64,000 nt of DNA from Rhynochetos jubatus. Lineage: Eukaryota > Chordata > Aves > Eurypygiformes > Rhynochetidae. A program made the position numbers and the translations under genes. Location: contig CM050655.1 in assembly GCA_027574665.1 (NCBI GenBank), positions 4,464,001 through 4,528,000 on the forward strand. The letters are read 5' to 3'. Of this stretch, positions 14,560 through 27,116 are shown one piece after another (position 1 is the first letter of the stretch; every line of letters begins with the position of its first letter). Below the pieces are notes generated by a model. It had not been told where the DNA came from. It worked only from the letters and a program-made list of their open reading frames with translations, and did no database searches.

Positions 14560-14830
14560 TAATGGTAGACTCGCGTGATGACACACATCCCTAGCGAGGC
14601 GCGGGTCTCCGCGGTCAGCCTACTCAGACATCCATACAGTAGGGTCTCCATGTACTCCATGGCACCTCGGAGCGCTACGGCTTTCTTCATGCGCCTGTAA
14701 GCCATGTAATTCCACCCTCCCAAGACGATAGGAAAACTCCTAAGTGTTCACGAGTCAGAATCCTGCTTGAAGCATCAGCAGCTCTATCCTGCAGCTGCCA
14801 TCAAACGCGTATGCTAGCTCGTTTGGATAC
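14560..14830. promoter_or_regulatory. Isolated CpG-rich patch of unknown nature in MCU intron 1
   Basis: About 270 bp with an unusual number of CpGs for this intron, for example 'gcgaggcgcgggtctccgcg' near 14594 and 'cctcggagcgctacggc' near 14665. On the minus strand, 14705 to 14556 is a 49-codon open frame with five in-frame methionines. It resembles no protein I know, and I could not match the patch to any small RNA family I recall. It may be a regulatory element, a fragment of an old retrocopy, or chance. The call is descriptive only. Confidence 0.25.
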
Positions 14831-16339
14831 ACACTGACCACAAAGATATACCTACTATTTGCTTGTCACGTGGCAATGCAGACTCCATCAAGTGGAGAAA
14901 GCCACAGAAATTAGGTAAACACTGCCTTGAGAAGTACTGTGGTGCTTCAGCAGCGTAATTCCAAGAACAAGCAGCGCTCCATAGTACACCATTGTGTAAA
15001 ATGCCAGATTAAGCACAGCAATTCAGCTCTCCAAGTCTCGCCAGGTGTCCTAAACAAAAGTAAAAATGTGGATAAAAGTGTTTAGGATGAGTCAATTACA
15101 TACCTACCTCTCTTGGAAAGAGAAACTCAATACGAAACAACAACTCAGGAGAGTAAGAGTGCTTCTTTTGAATCCTGAAAGCAACACTGCTCCATGCTTA
15201 GGTGCCCTTGCCTGTTCCCCTCCTCTTCACCCATACTTGAGTAAATCAGAGGACACCCAGTTCCTCACCCTGAGGAGTAAGACTGCATCAAACTGGCATC
15301 TGATTGTTTTTCAGCCCAAGGCAACAACAACAACAAAAGAAAGGCTGAGTCTCTCATCTGAGCCCTCAAGAGCAGTTTTTACTGCCATGCTTGCCCAAGA
15401 AGTAGGTCATGAAAAGAACATCTCCACCAAACTCCCTGCCCTAGATCCAAAGCCCTCGACGCTCTGCTAAACTGGAACCCTATGTTACCAGCGTGACTGG
15501 GACAGGAGAGAGGAGAACATCCCCCAGCAGATAAAACGGGTGTATCATTGGCTGCCAAAGGAAAAAAGCACGATGCTGTAGTTACAAGCAGATATTCAGC
15601 AGGAGAAAAGGAGCTGTCATGTAGAGAAAAACTGAATGGCGTACAGGAACAGTCAACAGAAACAACCCACCTTTGGGGAAAGATAAGAAAACAACATCTG
15701 TTCAAAATGCTGTTTGCCAAACAAATCATTCCACAGGCAACCGTGTGGTATTAATGCTTCTCGAAGGCCTTTCTTACAGCATCCTTGCCAACTCAGAAGA
15801 CCCTGTCTGCGTAGTCTCATATCCTGCCCTAATCAATCTACCTAAATAATGAAGAGGAGTACTTTGTGAAACTGTTTAAAACTACTCTCGAGTATTAAAT
15901 GCCAAAAGGAAATACGGAAACAGCCACTCCTACACACGAGTGACTAGCTGATTCAAAATTGTGACTTCTTTTTAATGAGAACGTGTGCAAATTTGAGTCA
16001 TGTTCTTTATCTTTGGATAAAAATGTTCTTAAAATAAAATTAATCTTGGACACCAACACTCTGTTCAACCCATGGCCAGAGAAATCTGTGGCTTTTTGGT
16101 TTCAATCCAAACCTGTGTTTTGGACCATCAGCTTCTTGTTACTTCACCATCAGACTCGCATCACCCCACTGAGCAACTATGAATGGATGTTTCAACACAT
16201 GTAACTGTTTATCCCTTCAACACCACTTTTCCAGGTGGCAAAAAAAACCCCAAACCAAAACCCACAACCACAGAAAAAAACAGGTCCACAGTGAAACTCT
16301 GACTGGAACTGTTTCAAAACCTTTCAGAGCCTCAACTCA

Positions 16340-17145
16340 TCTGTCTGGCAAGGAAATTCAATAAGGGCAAGTGTGAAGTGCTGCATCTGGGGAAGAACAA
16401 CCCTATAGATCAGGATAGGCTGGGGGCTGTTCTCTTGGAGGGCAGCTCTGGGGAAAAGGACCTTGGAGTCCTGGTGGCCAACAGGGTGACCAGGAGCCAA
16501 CAGCGTGCCCTCGCGGCCAAGAAGGCCAGTGGCATCCTGGGGTGCGTTAAGAAGAGTGTGGACAGCAGGTTGAGGGGAGTTCTCCTCCCCCTCTGCTCTG
16601 CACTGGTGCGGCCTCCCCTGGGGTGCTGTGTCCAGTGCTGGGCTCCTCAGCTCCAGAAGGACAAGGAGCTACTGGAGAGGGTCCAGCGCAGGGACACGGA
16701 GATGATGAAGGGCCTGGAGCACCTTCCATGTGAGGAAAGGCTGAGAGAGCTGGGGCTGTTCAGCTTGGAGAAGAGGAGGCTGAGGGGGATCTTATCAATG
16801 CTTATCAGTATCTAAAGGGTGGGTGTCAGGAGGGTGGGGCCAGGCACTTCTCAGTGGTGTCCAGTGACAGGACGAGGGGCAATGGCCATAAACGAAGATT
16901 AGACCTGAACATGAGGAAACCCTTCTTCCCTGTGAGGGTGACAGAGCCCTGGGACACGCTGCCCAGAGGGGTGAGGGAGGGGAAGAGCCTTTCACTCTTC
17001 CCTGGAGACTTTCCAAAGCCGCCTGGACTTGTTCCTGTGTGATCTGCTCTGGGTGATCCTGCTCCGGCAGGGGGGTTGGACTGGATGATCTCTGGAGGTC
17101 CCTTCCAACCCCTGACACTCTGTGAATCTGTGAATTCTGTGAATA
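16340..17145 (+). mobile_element. CR1 LINE, 5'-truncated, with C-terminal reverse-transcriptase frame
   Basis: The longest and best-preserved CR1 in the window, about 800 bp in plus orientation. From 16378 it encodes 145 uninterrupted residues of the CR1 ORF2 C-terminus, including LHLGKNNPIDQDRLGA, EKDLGVLVANRVTRSQQRAL, KKASGILGCVKKSV and [14 protein letters not shown]. The frame then shifts; the next CR1 block (VVSSDRTRGNGHK...FFPVRVTEPWDTLPR) continues in another frame from about 16851. The 3'UTR has 'ggttggactggatgatctct' and ends in an array of TCTGTGAA-like units (17119-17143). The apurinic endonuclease and most of the RT domain are missing. It is dead as an element, but its long surviving frame makes it one of the younger insertions here. 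Confidence 0.95.
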
Positions 17146-18305
17146 AGATGGCATTGTAACATGCTTTGAGGAGCGCAAGAAGTTGTAGCAACAACCCTTT
17201 TAAGTGCTGAGAAAAAAGCTCTATTAATGACAAGTCTTTTCAGGAAAAAAATTGCTGCCTCAAAGCAGCAAAGTTACCTCCAATTAGCCAGCTTGATATT
17301 TTGCAGCGGGCAGGCTGCACGTAAGCCGGTACGTTCAGCCTCATGCGATGCTGCAGCCAAAACGGAGCTGGATATTCACCTAACACTCCTGCTGCCTTCA
17401 CTTGCCTGGAAATAGTCTCAAGCAACATGCCCTCTGCTTCCTCAGTCCTTCTGTGTGATGCATGGCACTGACCACAGCCTGAACAAAAGCCAAAGCGCAC
17501 TCTGTCCTACGTTTTCCAGACAGTTCATAAAGCACAAGAGCGGCTTATCTGGCACTTGCAACAGGAAAGGAAAATTCTTGAGTATTTTCCTTTAATTCAG
17601 AGGCACGTATTTGGAGCTTGTTTCATTACTAGTAATATACGCTGCTCATAAAACAACTCTTCTTTAAGCTAGAGGCTAGATTTGGCTCTCTTGCACCGCT
17701 TACACCCAACGCCAAGTGTGGAATTCTACCCTCCTCTTCACTGCAATATCCCCGAACTCAGAGGAAACCATACAGCGCCGTACCCGTGTAATTATCAAAT
17801 CTACTAAATATTTAGACAATGGAATTTGTTATCACTGCCTTAGAAACAAGTCCCTTGATAACAGGAATAGCCTTGCAGCGGTCTCCCTCGGGAGCTCTTT
17901 ACGCAGCAGATGCTGCTTTGCATCACAAACATGCCACGCTCCATCATCCCACGAAACGTTCAACTCCCTCTTTCCCCTCTGCAGGAAGCCAAGAGGATTT
18001 CCCAAGTCTCGTGATGAATTAGAGCATGTGCATTCCAAAAAAGGAACAACATTTTCTCCCCCCTGGGAAGCATCTGCACTTTTTCAGTTCACTGTTATTT
18101 CAGGGAGAAGTTACTTTCTCTGCCAGCCTTCCCTCCCATCTATCCCACACACAAACTCTGTGATGCTTCCGGCAGGCTCCCAATTAATTTAAATGGCTTT
18201 AAAAAGGTTATTGCTGCACTGCACGTTGACTGTGTCTGAGTTCTGTCTAGAACCAGAAATCATTGAGTGGGACACAGTACATCAATTCGTTCTCGGGGGT
18301 GAGCG

Positions 18306-18317
18306 TTACGTACGTAA
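18306..18317. other. 12-bp perfect palindrome TTACGTACGTAA
   Basis: A perfect inverted repeat carrying two overlapping TTACGTAC half-sites, similar to the TTACGTAA sites bound by PAR-type bZIP factors. It lies inside MCU intron 1 with no other regulatory context visible. Binding is inference only. Confidence 0.2.
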
Positions 18318-21300
18318 GGACAACGCAATAATCGTACAGGAAAAGCTCTATACAAAAACTACCCCCCAGAACCCGGCTACCGCTTTCTAACACACAACTT
18401 GAAGAATTCCCGCATCGCTCCTGGGCTATCTTGGACAGCCCATTTTCTCTTAAAGCCTTCATTTGTCAGCAGTATACAAAATTGACACTTCTGGAGTTAC
18501 TCTGCCAGGCAGAAAACTCACTACCACTCAAGTTCAAACATCTAAGAAAAATGACACGTGGATATTACCAAGATGTATGTTTAAATAATGGTTTAAGTGG
18601 AGAGAGAAAGTCTATTTCCTTTTACAATAATCTGTCACAACTAATTCCGAGACATACCTTAGAGTCCACTATTGTGATTACATTTCACAACCTGCCTTCT
18701 GGCCGATGAACAGCCCTTTACTATTCACTCTACAGATGTCGGCTGCCGATCCAAAAAACCACAGCGTCGTTAAGTCAGTTTTGGCAAAAGAAAACGAGGG
18801 CTGAAGTCAATTATCACCGTGCCCTAACAGGGGGGTGTACAGTAGGTAAGTCAAGCGGCAGGTAGGTGCACAGAGGAAGGAAAGCACGTAGAAGAGTGGC
18901 TGACAGGGAATAAACAGTCACGGTTCAGCAGAGAGCGCCAATTCACGTTTCAGCTGACAGTGAGCAAGCCCATATGTCAAGGGAGTACCTCCTGCTCATT
19001 GGAAGCTGTACCTTCTACACATCATTGACAAAGCCATGCATTTCCAAGGACCATATGTCGGGTTCTGAGTGAACGGTTCTTAAAGTTGCTCTTCCAGCCA
19101 CTTCCAAAACACGTAAATCTCAAACGCAGAAACAAGCCATCTCCACTACCACGTTTAGGGAACACATTTTTCCTTAGCAGCTCCAAGGTACGGCAAGAAC
19201 TGACATGAGCCCATCCAAATAAACTCATTATGCAGGAAATCCAGTTAGTTTGCATTCCTCCTTCCGACCCGTCTTTGTCAACTAACCTTACGTTCACGGG
19301 CAAAGGTGTCCTTGTCTGACTCCACACTCAGATGCTCTGCAGCGAGCAGCTCTGCGCGGTACCCGTCTGACAGGGTGCTCAGGTGCCCCCAGCTCCTGCA
19401 CATATACAAAGGAACGGATCCTGCTGCGGGGCACATGGGTTGGCAGATAAAAGTGGTAAGCCTTGGCTATGCACTGTCGCTCATCCCATTTCTACAGCCT
19501 CACACCACTCTGAGCCTACATAAGCTTCAGATAACAGAAGGAGCAGCAAAGTACACACACATCTTGGGACCCACGTCACGTAAACAAGCGAAATTGTTAC
19601 CATAGCATTATTCCAAAATCCTCTCAAAACAGCAATATGTTCCACAAAGCTTTTCTTAAACCCTATAAAACTTCTCAGGCTATGACCTGAGAGTGAATTA
19701 TTTTATTCCCAACAGGCTGCAGGACAGAACACAAGACTGACAATCACCCAGAGGGCATTTTATGGCGGTTTTCCCTGACAGACCCTTCCTAAGTTATCTA
19801 TCCAAGTGAAATTCGGGTTTTAATTGTTCCAACAGGCAGTCTCAGAGATTTGACAGTTGGCTTGTTGCACGACTGTCCCTTCCTCCTGGGGAAGCCAACA
19901 AAGGCGAATCGCTGAAACAAGCTCGTTCACCGCGTTTTTTTCCCCTCTCCTGGTTATGCAAGTTGCTCTACATTTCCTAATTCCTTAAGAGCTGCCAAGA
20001 ATGCAGAGAAAGATAGTGGACACGCTTCGTATTTTCCATGAGACATAAGCGATACCCCATAGGCCTGCCCTGCCGAAAAATAATTCCACGTCACACGCAA
20101 GTGCTGCATATTTTCATCTTCATTAAAATGACATCTCATTTTGATGACCAATTGAGACTTTAATAACAGGAAGAAAGCCCTTTGCCAAAGCTTTAATAGA
20201 AAAGGGATAAGTAATTTTCATCATTAAATACTCAAGGACAAAACAGTCCTTGAAGCCAGATCGCTCTAATCAGCCCTCAAAAAGCAAGTACTGAAATATG
20301 ATCAACAGCACATCAGCAATGTCACAGGTGGTCCGTCACCCAGAGGGCAGAAATACTCCTCCGTGGCGAGCAGAGAGCACACCGTTTCATCTAGCAACGT
20401 TATCAAGGATAGTTCCGTTTCCCATACCAGGCTCCCAGGGGCCCCGGGAGCAGAAAGCAGCAGTTGGGATCTCAGGAAGAGTGACCACCAGCTGACACTA
20501 CAACAAATAAGGAAGTGAAAACCGAAAAATAAAGTCACCCAAAACCTAGAACCATTTCTATATTGCCATGGACCAGTGGGAGAAAAATTTAAGTTACAGA
20601 TTTGTGTCATCCATGTGCTATTTTATAGTACAGCAAACAAGTGACTCATAGCACAAATCCGAAATGACATCATAAAAGTTACATTTCACCCTCAAGACTG
20701 GGTGAGACCTAACTGCACAGAAAGTTTCCTCTTTAGGATTAGTGTAAAACAGCTTTAGAAAACAAACAGCACCAAAATATTTTAATATATTACCAGGCTA
20801 GACTCCTTGGGTCTGAGAGCATTTGAGAAACACTCCCCATGGGGAAAGAGATCTGCCCTGAAATTTTTTGTATTAGTGACTGGATCGATTGTGCAGTGAC
20901 TGAAACTTCCCATCACAGGCCCCACATACAGAGTCTTGATTGTTCTCACAGGCTGAGTTATAAATAAATCAATTAAAAAGTAGTATCATCAAGTAATTGT
21001 CAAAAAAACCCCAGCATCAAGTCCTTTCTGTACAGTCCTCCTCTTCCACGCCAGAGCGGCCCTGGAAGGGTGTTCTCCAGACACTACCACATAAAGCTTT
21101 TTTCCTACTCACTGAATGAACAGGCACATCAAAAGCTATGAAATGCCTTTTTTTTTTTTTTAATTCAGTCTCCTGTCAAAACCTATTTTGCCCTGTAAGA
21201 ATGAATACAATCAAGTTTAAGCCACTTTCTTACACCAAAAAATACTTGCTGGTCATTTTTTTGTTCACGGAAAAAAATAATCTTAACACAGCCTAACAAA

Positions 21301-24300
21301 AAAAGCGCTAAAAAGCACAAAATTTTCAACTTATTACTGGTATTGCATTGCTCTACAATTAGCTAAGCGCAGATTCCCTCCTCTCATCTGAAGTAAAAGC
21401 ATTGAAAAAAAGCTTGCTTTCCTTCTGAACCTTTCCAGGCAGCACTGAGCCGAAGCCTTCCCTCCAGCAGTGACGCCGGCATGAGGCGGCAGACCTCGCT
21501 TTGCCTCACGCGTCAGCCAACTTGGGCATTGCTTAACGCCGGTTAAAGCGGGAGAAAAGGGAGGTTTGGTGGAGAGACCCACCTTTAGGGTCAGATCAAG
21601 TCTTCCTAGGGCTTCCCTGAGGTTATAAATGTCAGTATTTATTGAGACTGCAGTTCAAACCACATCCCATCAGGCCTTCCAAAGTGACACCAGACGCATC
21701 CCTTCCTGGCCTGCGGCGTGCATGTCGCTGCTCCCATGGATGTCCCAGCACGGGAAACATTTGAAGGCAGGGCAGGCAACAAGCACAGGCAACGATCCAG
21801 TGAGAATAGTTGTTCTGTGCCCTTTCAAACCACCCGACAGCCACCAGTTCTTCAGCTGTCTAATCATTCGTTTGAAAATTACGCTCAGCAGTATGGAAGG
21901 TCAGGAAAACAGGAGTTCAGTTAATTAAAGCAACCCGCCAGCTTCCATCCTCAGCAAAAAAATACTCTTCCAAGTCTCACCATCCTTGCAGCCAGCCACC
22001 ACCGCTACGTGAGTTTTGTGAGCCCCGAGCTTCACCTATTACATAAATTTGTTTCAAGAGATGGGCAACAGCAGAGCAATACTGTTGCTTGTGACAGGGA
22101 ACTGAGGTGGTTACGGGGCCCTCCCCGGGGGAAATTATTACCACCTTACTGGGCAACAGCTCCGCTGGAAGTTGATGCTGCAACAGCTTCATCCGCAGCA
22201 TTGCGGGGGGGAAAAACCCACCGAAACCACATTGTAGCTATGCCAACTAAAGCACAGCTTCAGCACAACATCCCGTGCATCCTCCTCCCAAAGATTCTCA
22301 CCTCCCAGGACACCTTTTCCTGGCCTCTTGTCTTTGTGGGATACACTCCCTACTGCACCCTTAATACAGGGCTACCTGCACCAAAATCCTACCCTGCGCG
22401 GAGGAGTGATGGACACAAGTAATCCTGGTCCTCATCTGGAGAGGCAAGAAAAACCTGCAGGTTGCCCGACACCTACTTGAAATTTGACTGCAGTTCAATT
22501 ACGTTGAGTTTTTCCTTTTTAGGCTTAGAAGTTGCCACTAGGAGCCATTATTCCTGACCTACCCAGAATTGACAGGATTAACTACCATAGGAACGCCACA
22601 TACGGCCCAACTCTTGATTTTCTACAGGTATTTCTTCCAGATCCGAGCCAGCCGATTACATACTGATCCAACGGAACTCAACCGCTGCCCACACACGGTA
22701 ACAAGGGACTGATCTTTGCGGGAAAAAGCTGTGTAGATTAGGCATTCAATGTGCAGAAGCATTTTATTTTAAATCCTTTGTCTCCACCGCATACCTGAAA
22801 CACATTCATAGCTTGCTCTGTGAGCCTTTTTTCATGAAGGACTGCTTCCCAGCCCCACTGCACCTCAGCGGTGCGGAGCTCTTGCCTTTGCCAGCCCACC
22901 CTAAATGCCCACAGCACCCAGAAGAAGGGGGAGTCAAGCAAGGGGCTTCCCTTCATTCGCAAGGAAGTTTCCTCCTAGGAACTACTTCAGTTTTCTCTCC
23001 ACGCTCCTCTGAGGGCAAGCTGTCTAACAGGAAAATAACAGCAAATATTGTATTAAGCACCAAAAATTACTGCAGGACAAGGGTCATAATTAACGGGTAG
23101 TATTGTGGCATACGGTTGCTGTGCTTCCCACCAGTTTATAACCCAGCAAACACCACTAAACTGAGCCCACCGAGCACTTGGCCCCACCCCGATTCCACTC
23201 CTGTTGCCTAGAAAGCCCGTGCACAGGACTGTGTGTTCGTACCCCATGGCACAGCTCGCAACCGCCCAACCCTCTGCTGACCGGCGCCAGCCAGGCTCTT
23301 CCCCACCGCTTCTCCATCTTTCGCCACTACTTGAATGCAGCTGGCGCATGGAAAAAGAAACCACACACGATGCTTCTTTTCCACCTCGTCTTGCTCGCCG
23401 ATACCGATTTTTGCCATTTCTGGTCTTCTCCCCAGCAGAAGTCACCTTGGCCCGATTAAATGTACCGCCTCTCTCGCCTTCCGTCTTCGCACGCGACCTC
23501 CCAGCGACGCATCAGACCCCCACAGCTCCCTCCCAACTAGCGAGCGCAGACGGCACCAATTTCCAGCAAACACCAGTACTGTTGATGTGCTCTACGAACG
23601 GCTCAGCCGTACTCACCTCCAAAGCTGTAGCCATCCACCCACTCCCCAGGATGTTCCAACCCCTCCAGCCTACTTCTGCAGGGTACTCGCTGACTCTCCT
23701 CCTCCACAAGGTTTCTTCCACTCACATATGTTTAAGCCAGAGTTTAAAGAAACGCAGCCTCGAATACGTCTGCTCAAAGTCCATTTATTCAGCTCCGCCA
23801 TTCTTCCAACACTACAAACGCTCCAGCCTGCCTTTCTACGTGGTTACACCAACCGGCTCTCTCCTTGGCCTTCGCAATCATCCCGAGAGGCACAACATCT
23901 TTACTTTCAGAAGGGACGTTCACAATAACCAGTAAACGCTTCCTCCCATTCCAAGATCAATAAGGGAATTTCTCACTCAAACTTTCTGCACCCTCCTCCC
24001 AAGATCCCTCACGCTCCGTGACACCGTTCAGCTAACTCTTCAGCAAGCTGTGAATGCTTCATTCAAGCCCTACGTCTCCCAGTGTTACTGTAGTCCCACC
24101 TGAACCTTCCTAAACCAAGCATTCGCTCCAGAGTTCAGAACTCCTTGCCCTCTCTTCTGTTTGATGTTACCGCAACCTCATTCTTTACCCTGTACCCATC
24201 CGGAGAGGTTGGTTTGAAGTACTGTTCTCTCACTGCAGTCTGGTCAACTGGTCCAGGCTCTTCCAGCCCATTTTATATCCCTTTCGAAAGAACTCATCCA

Positions 24301-26118
24301 TAAGCCCATTTAGCATTTCAGCCCTATTTCACGAACACCCATTTAATTTATCACCTCTGCTAGAAACCAGCCATCCTGGGAAGTAACAGAGTAGAATTTA
24401 TCGTGCTAAAACCAATACCACACAGACATACCTGAAGTAATCATTCTATTAGACCTATATTACATAAACTCTTCATACCTATTTTCTCATATCACCCATC
24501 GACTCAGGAAGCTTATACAGTCCAGTCCCATCACAAAGGGAAGATCAATTCTTCACCAGTCGTAACTGATTGATGCGAGTCTAACCTGTCCTAACCACCT
24601 CTAATAATGAGGATTGAACAGCTTTCCCAGGAAATAATTCAGCATTCTCAGCTCTTAGTGTCAGCAGAAAGATAGCCAGCACCTAACCAAATCCCTCTTC
24701 TCACACTGTAAGCCCATTACTTCTCTCTCACCCAACACAGATTTTCTGTTTTCCTGCTTCCTCTCTGCAGCAACCTCCTTTTGATTTTCTTCTTATTGCA
24801 AAGAGCTCCAGTGCCTGTAATTTCTCCTTGGAGATCACTTATTCTAGGATTCAGCAGCTCTCAGGTCACTACTCTCCCCCACCGGTCCACACAGTTTGTC
24901 AAATGCAGCGCAATGGAACAGATAACTCATCATTTCTGCGAGGAGATAAATAGGCACGTTACAGATGCTGTCACAAGGCACAGCTGGAATACTGGGTACC
25001 GACCTGCTCCGAGCAAGCTTTCGCTCCGTTGCTAGTTTCACGGGGACACTTCACCATTCACCACCTGACTTGCTTACAACCTCCTTACTGAAAACAAAAC
25101 ACAAAACCCGCAAAACTAGCCACTGCGACACTATGAATGGCCAACAGCCAAGGTGCCAAAAACAAAACAGCGTGACCCAACCGGTGCTAAAGGCAGAAGA
25201 ACTTTCTGATCATCAGCCCACAGATCACAAGCAAAATCCTCCTCCTTCCCCGAGCACCTGGGGGGGGGATGGCTTTGACAGCGCGATTTTAACATGCTCA
25301 CGCTTCAGCCACATCCCCTCAGCTATGGCCACGGCAGCAGCAAAGAAGACCAAGCAAACCGAAGAGATTTGGGGTATTTCTCAATGGTTGTTTTTCACCT
25401 TCTTGCACATTTACTGCTCCACTTAGCCTGGTGAGCGGAATCAAGCATGAATCTGAGCCCGAGTTAACTCAGCATAACAAGCATAAGCCTGAGTTAAATT
25501 AATCACAAAGGTCAACTTAAATTTAGATAAATAATTTATTATTTTCTGGGCCAGAGACTGCTAAAAGCGACAGCTTAAATGACAATTACAAAAGCTGAAA
25601 AGGCTGTTTCACGGCTGACCAGAAACCAGGGTACCGGTGGCCTCGCTTGACAGGTTGGTATTTACCAAGCCTGAAGTGGACGCTGCAGAGATGACACTTC
25701 ACACGTGTCAACGACTGCACCGCAAACACGGGACCGATGCAACGGAGACACTCGATACAGGCAGAGGAGCCTCTGGCATCCCGTCGCTGTGAAAACATAC
25801 CGACACCCTTAGGGGAACTCCCGGCACCCTGAAGGTAGAAGGCACGAACGCTTAGCTGCTCTTTAAACAGCACCCTAGGGACGCGGCGTTGTATCTGCTG
25901 TTCCAAGGGAGCTCAGAGCCTCTGCTCCACCGCCTCCATACAGGATTGCCGTGGCTTTACGGGGTTCCACCATCAGTTCCTTCGGCAAAACAACAAGTGA
26001 GCGACAGGTGCACACACCTCCAACGGCGGCTGTTTTTATAGGCAGCGATAAACCGGCTTGTGGCAAAAGGATGGAAGAATATCCCACGGTTACATACTGT
26101 TCCCTTAGTTTATAAAGG

Positions 26119-26135
26119 AAAAAAAAAAAAAAAAA
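26119..26135. repeat. A17 homopolymer
   Basis: A run of 17 A on the plus strand, followed by G and four more A. On the MCU sense strand it reads as poly-T. It lies just left of the MCU CpG island. No retroposed body is recognisable beside it, so it is listed as a simple homopolymer. Confidence 0.9.
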
Positions 26136-26544
26136 GAAAACCCACAACCTCACGGTATTTTTAGCAAATCTCTCCAGCTCCAAGACGCAACCTGCCGCCT
26201 TTACAGCTTTTTTCCGCCCCAAGACACATAGTAAGCCACGCGCGTGCTGCCGGTCTCCTCCCGGCTGGCAGAGCCACTAACGAAAGCCCAAAGGGGCTTT
26301 TTTTTTTGACACCCCTCACCCCTCCGGAACCGCCCCAACCCGGATGCCACCGCCCCGGAGCGCGCCTGGGGAACCCCCCGAGCGCCTCTCCCCTGGCTGA
26401 CCTTGGGCGGGGGGGAGGCAACAACCGCCAAAAAGAGGGAAACGGGAGCAAACAAAGGGGAGGATGCGCTGGGCACCCGCGCTCGCCCTCCCCCGTCCGC
26501 GTCCCGGCGCACCGGGCCGGTGATGCCCCTCTCCCACAGCCTCG

Positions 26545-26557
26545 CCCCCCCCCCCCC
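26545..26557. repeat. C13 homopolymer
   Basis: Thirteen consecutive C on the plus strand (G13 on the MCU sense strand) inside the first part of MCU intron 1. Likely length-polymorphic. It is a candidate G-quadruplex contributor on the transcribed RNA. Confidence 0.85.
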
Positions 26558-26987
26558 GCCGCCTTCCCCGGCTGCCGGCGGCCCCGCGCGCCACCTGGCG
26601 GCCGCGCCCCGCCGGGACCCGACCCCCACCCCGAGAGCCCGGCCCCGGTCCGGCGGGCTCCGCCGCGGCGCTCCCGGGTCCTCCGGAAAGAAAAGGGGAA
26701 GAGGCGGCAGGGCGCAGCGGAGGGCTCGCTCGGTGCCGGGGTAGAGCGGCGGCGGGAGGGAGCTGCCCGCTACCGGAGCGGGGCCGGGGAGCTCCGCTGC
26801 CCCCGCCCGACCCGCTCAAGTTTCGCCCGGTGACGGCGCTAAGAATAACGCGCAGCTGCCGGGGCCGGGCCGGGGAGCGCTGCCCTCCCGGGGAACGGGG
26901 AGGGAGCCGGGGGCCCGCCCGCCGGCCGGCACCGCGCCCGCCTGAGCCGGCCGCCGCCTGAAGGGCACGGCTCCCCGCCTCACTCAC

Positions 26988-27116
26988 CGTCCGGTGTCGC
27001 TGCTGTTGCTGTTGGCGGCGCCGCCCCAGCGCCGGGAAGCAACCGGCGGCCGTCAGCGCGGCGGGGCGGTGGCGGCAGAGGAGGAGCGGCAGCGATCTGC
27101 CCGCCGTGGCCGCCAT
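26988..27116 (-). CDS. MCU: MCU, mitochondrial calcium uniporter pore subunit, coding exon 1
   Basis: MCU is the pore-forming subunit of the inner-membrane calcium uniporter, which carries calcium into the matrix. This exon gives the first 43 residues: MAATAGRSLPLLLC, then LTAAGCFPALG, a short Q5 tract, and RHRT, where a GTGAGT donor follows in phase 0. I recall human MCU as starting MAAAAGRSLLLLL, with LTAGCFPGLG and RHRQQQHHRT at the same places, so the order of landmarks agrees. The segment is the cleavable mitochondrial targeting sequence: basic, no acidic residues, rich in A, L and R. The start codon has G at -3 and G at +4. The glycine-rich stretch found in the human exon is missing here, making it about seven residues shorter. 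The frame stays open past the donor for over 200 codons, but that is GC-rich intron. The coiled coils, DIME pore motif and both membrane helices are in exons outside the window. Confidence 0.94.

Larger units (their letters stand above)
1..26987 (-). other. MCU: MCU intron 1 (5' portion, runs off the left edge)
   Basis: This is intronic by inference, because the MCU first coding exon to its right ends in a clean splice donor reading leftward (intron GT on the minus strand at 26986-26987). I saw no further MCU exon: no minus-strand frame resembles the conserved MCU text that follows exon 1 (human HQRIASWQNLG and onward), although a short exon could be missed by eye. MCU intron 1 is very long in mammals, so the absence is expected. 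The plus strand is rich in A and C. Contents listed separately are three CR1 pieces, two CpG-rich patches and short homopolymers. The stretches 1-3070, 3525-6390, 6840-10690, 10860-14560, 14830-16340 and 17146-26300 hold nothing I can name. Open frames in them match no family I recognise. Confidence 0.8.

Noticed and set aside
16378-16815. 145-residue frame as a host gene
   Set aside because: It is the C-terminal part of CR1 ORF2, inside a 5'-truncated LINE.
26316-26987. Extension of the MCU first-exon frame to a 266-residue protein
   Set aside because: The frame runs through a canonical GTGAGT donor exactly where the MCU exon is expected to end. The extension is low-complexity R/G/P/A-rich translation of a CpG island.
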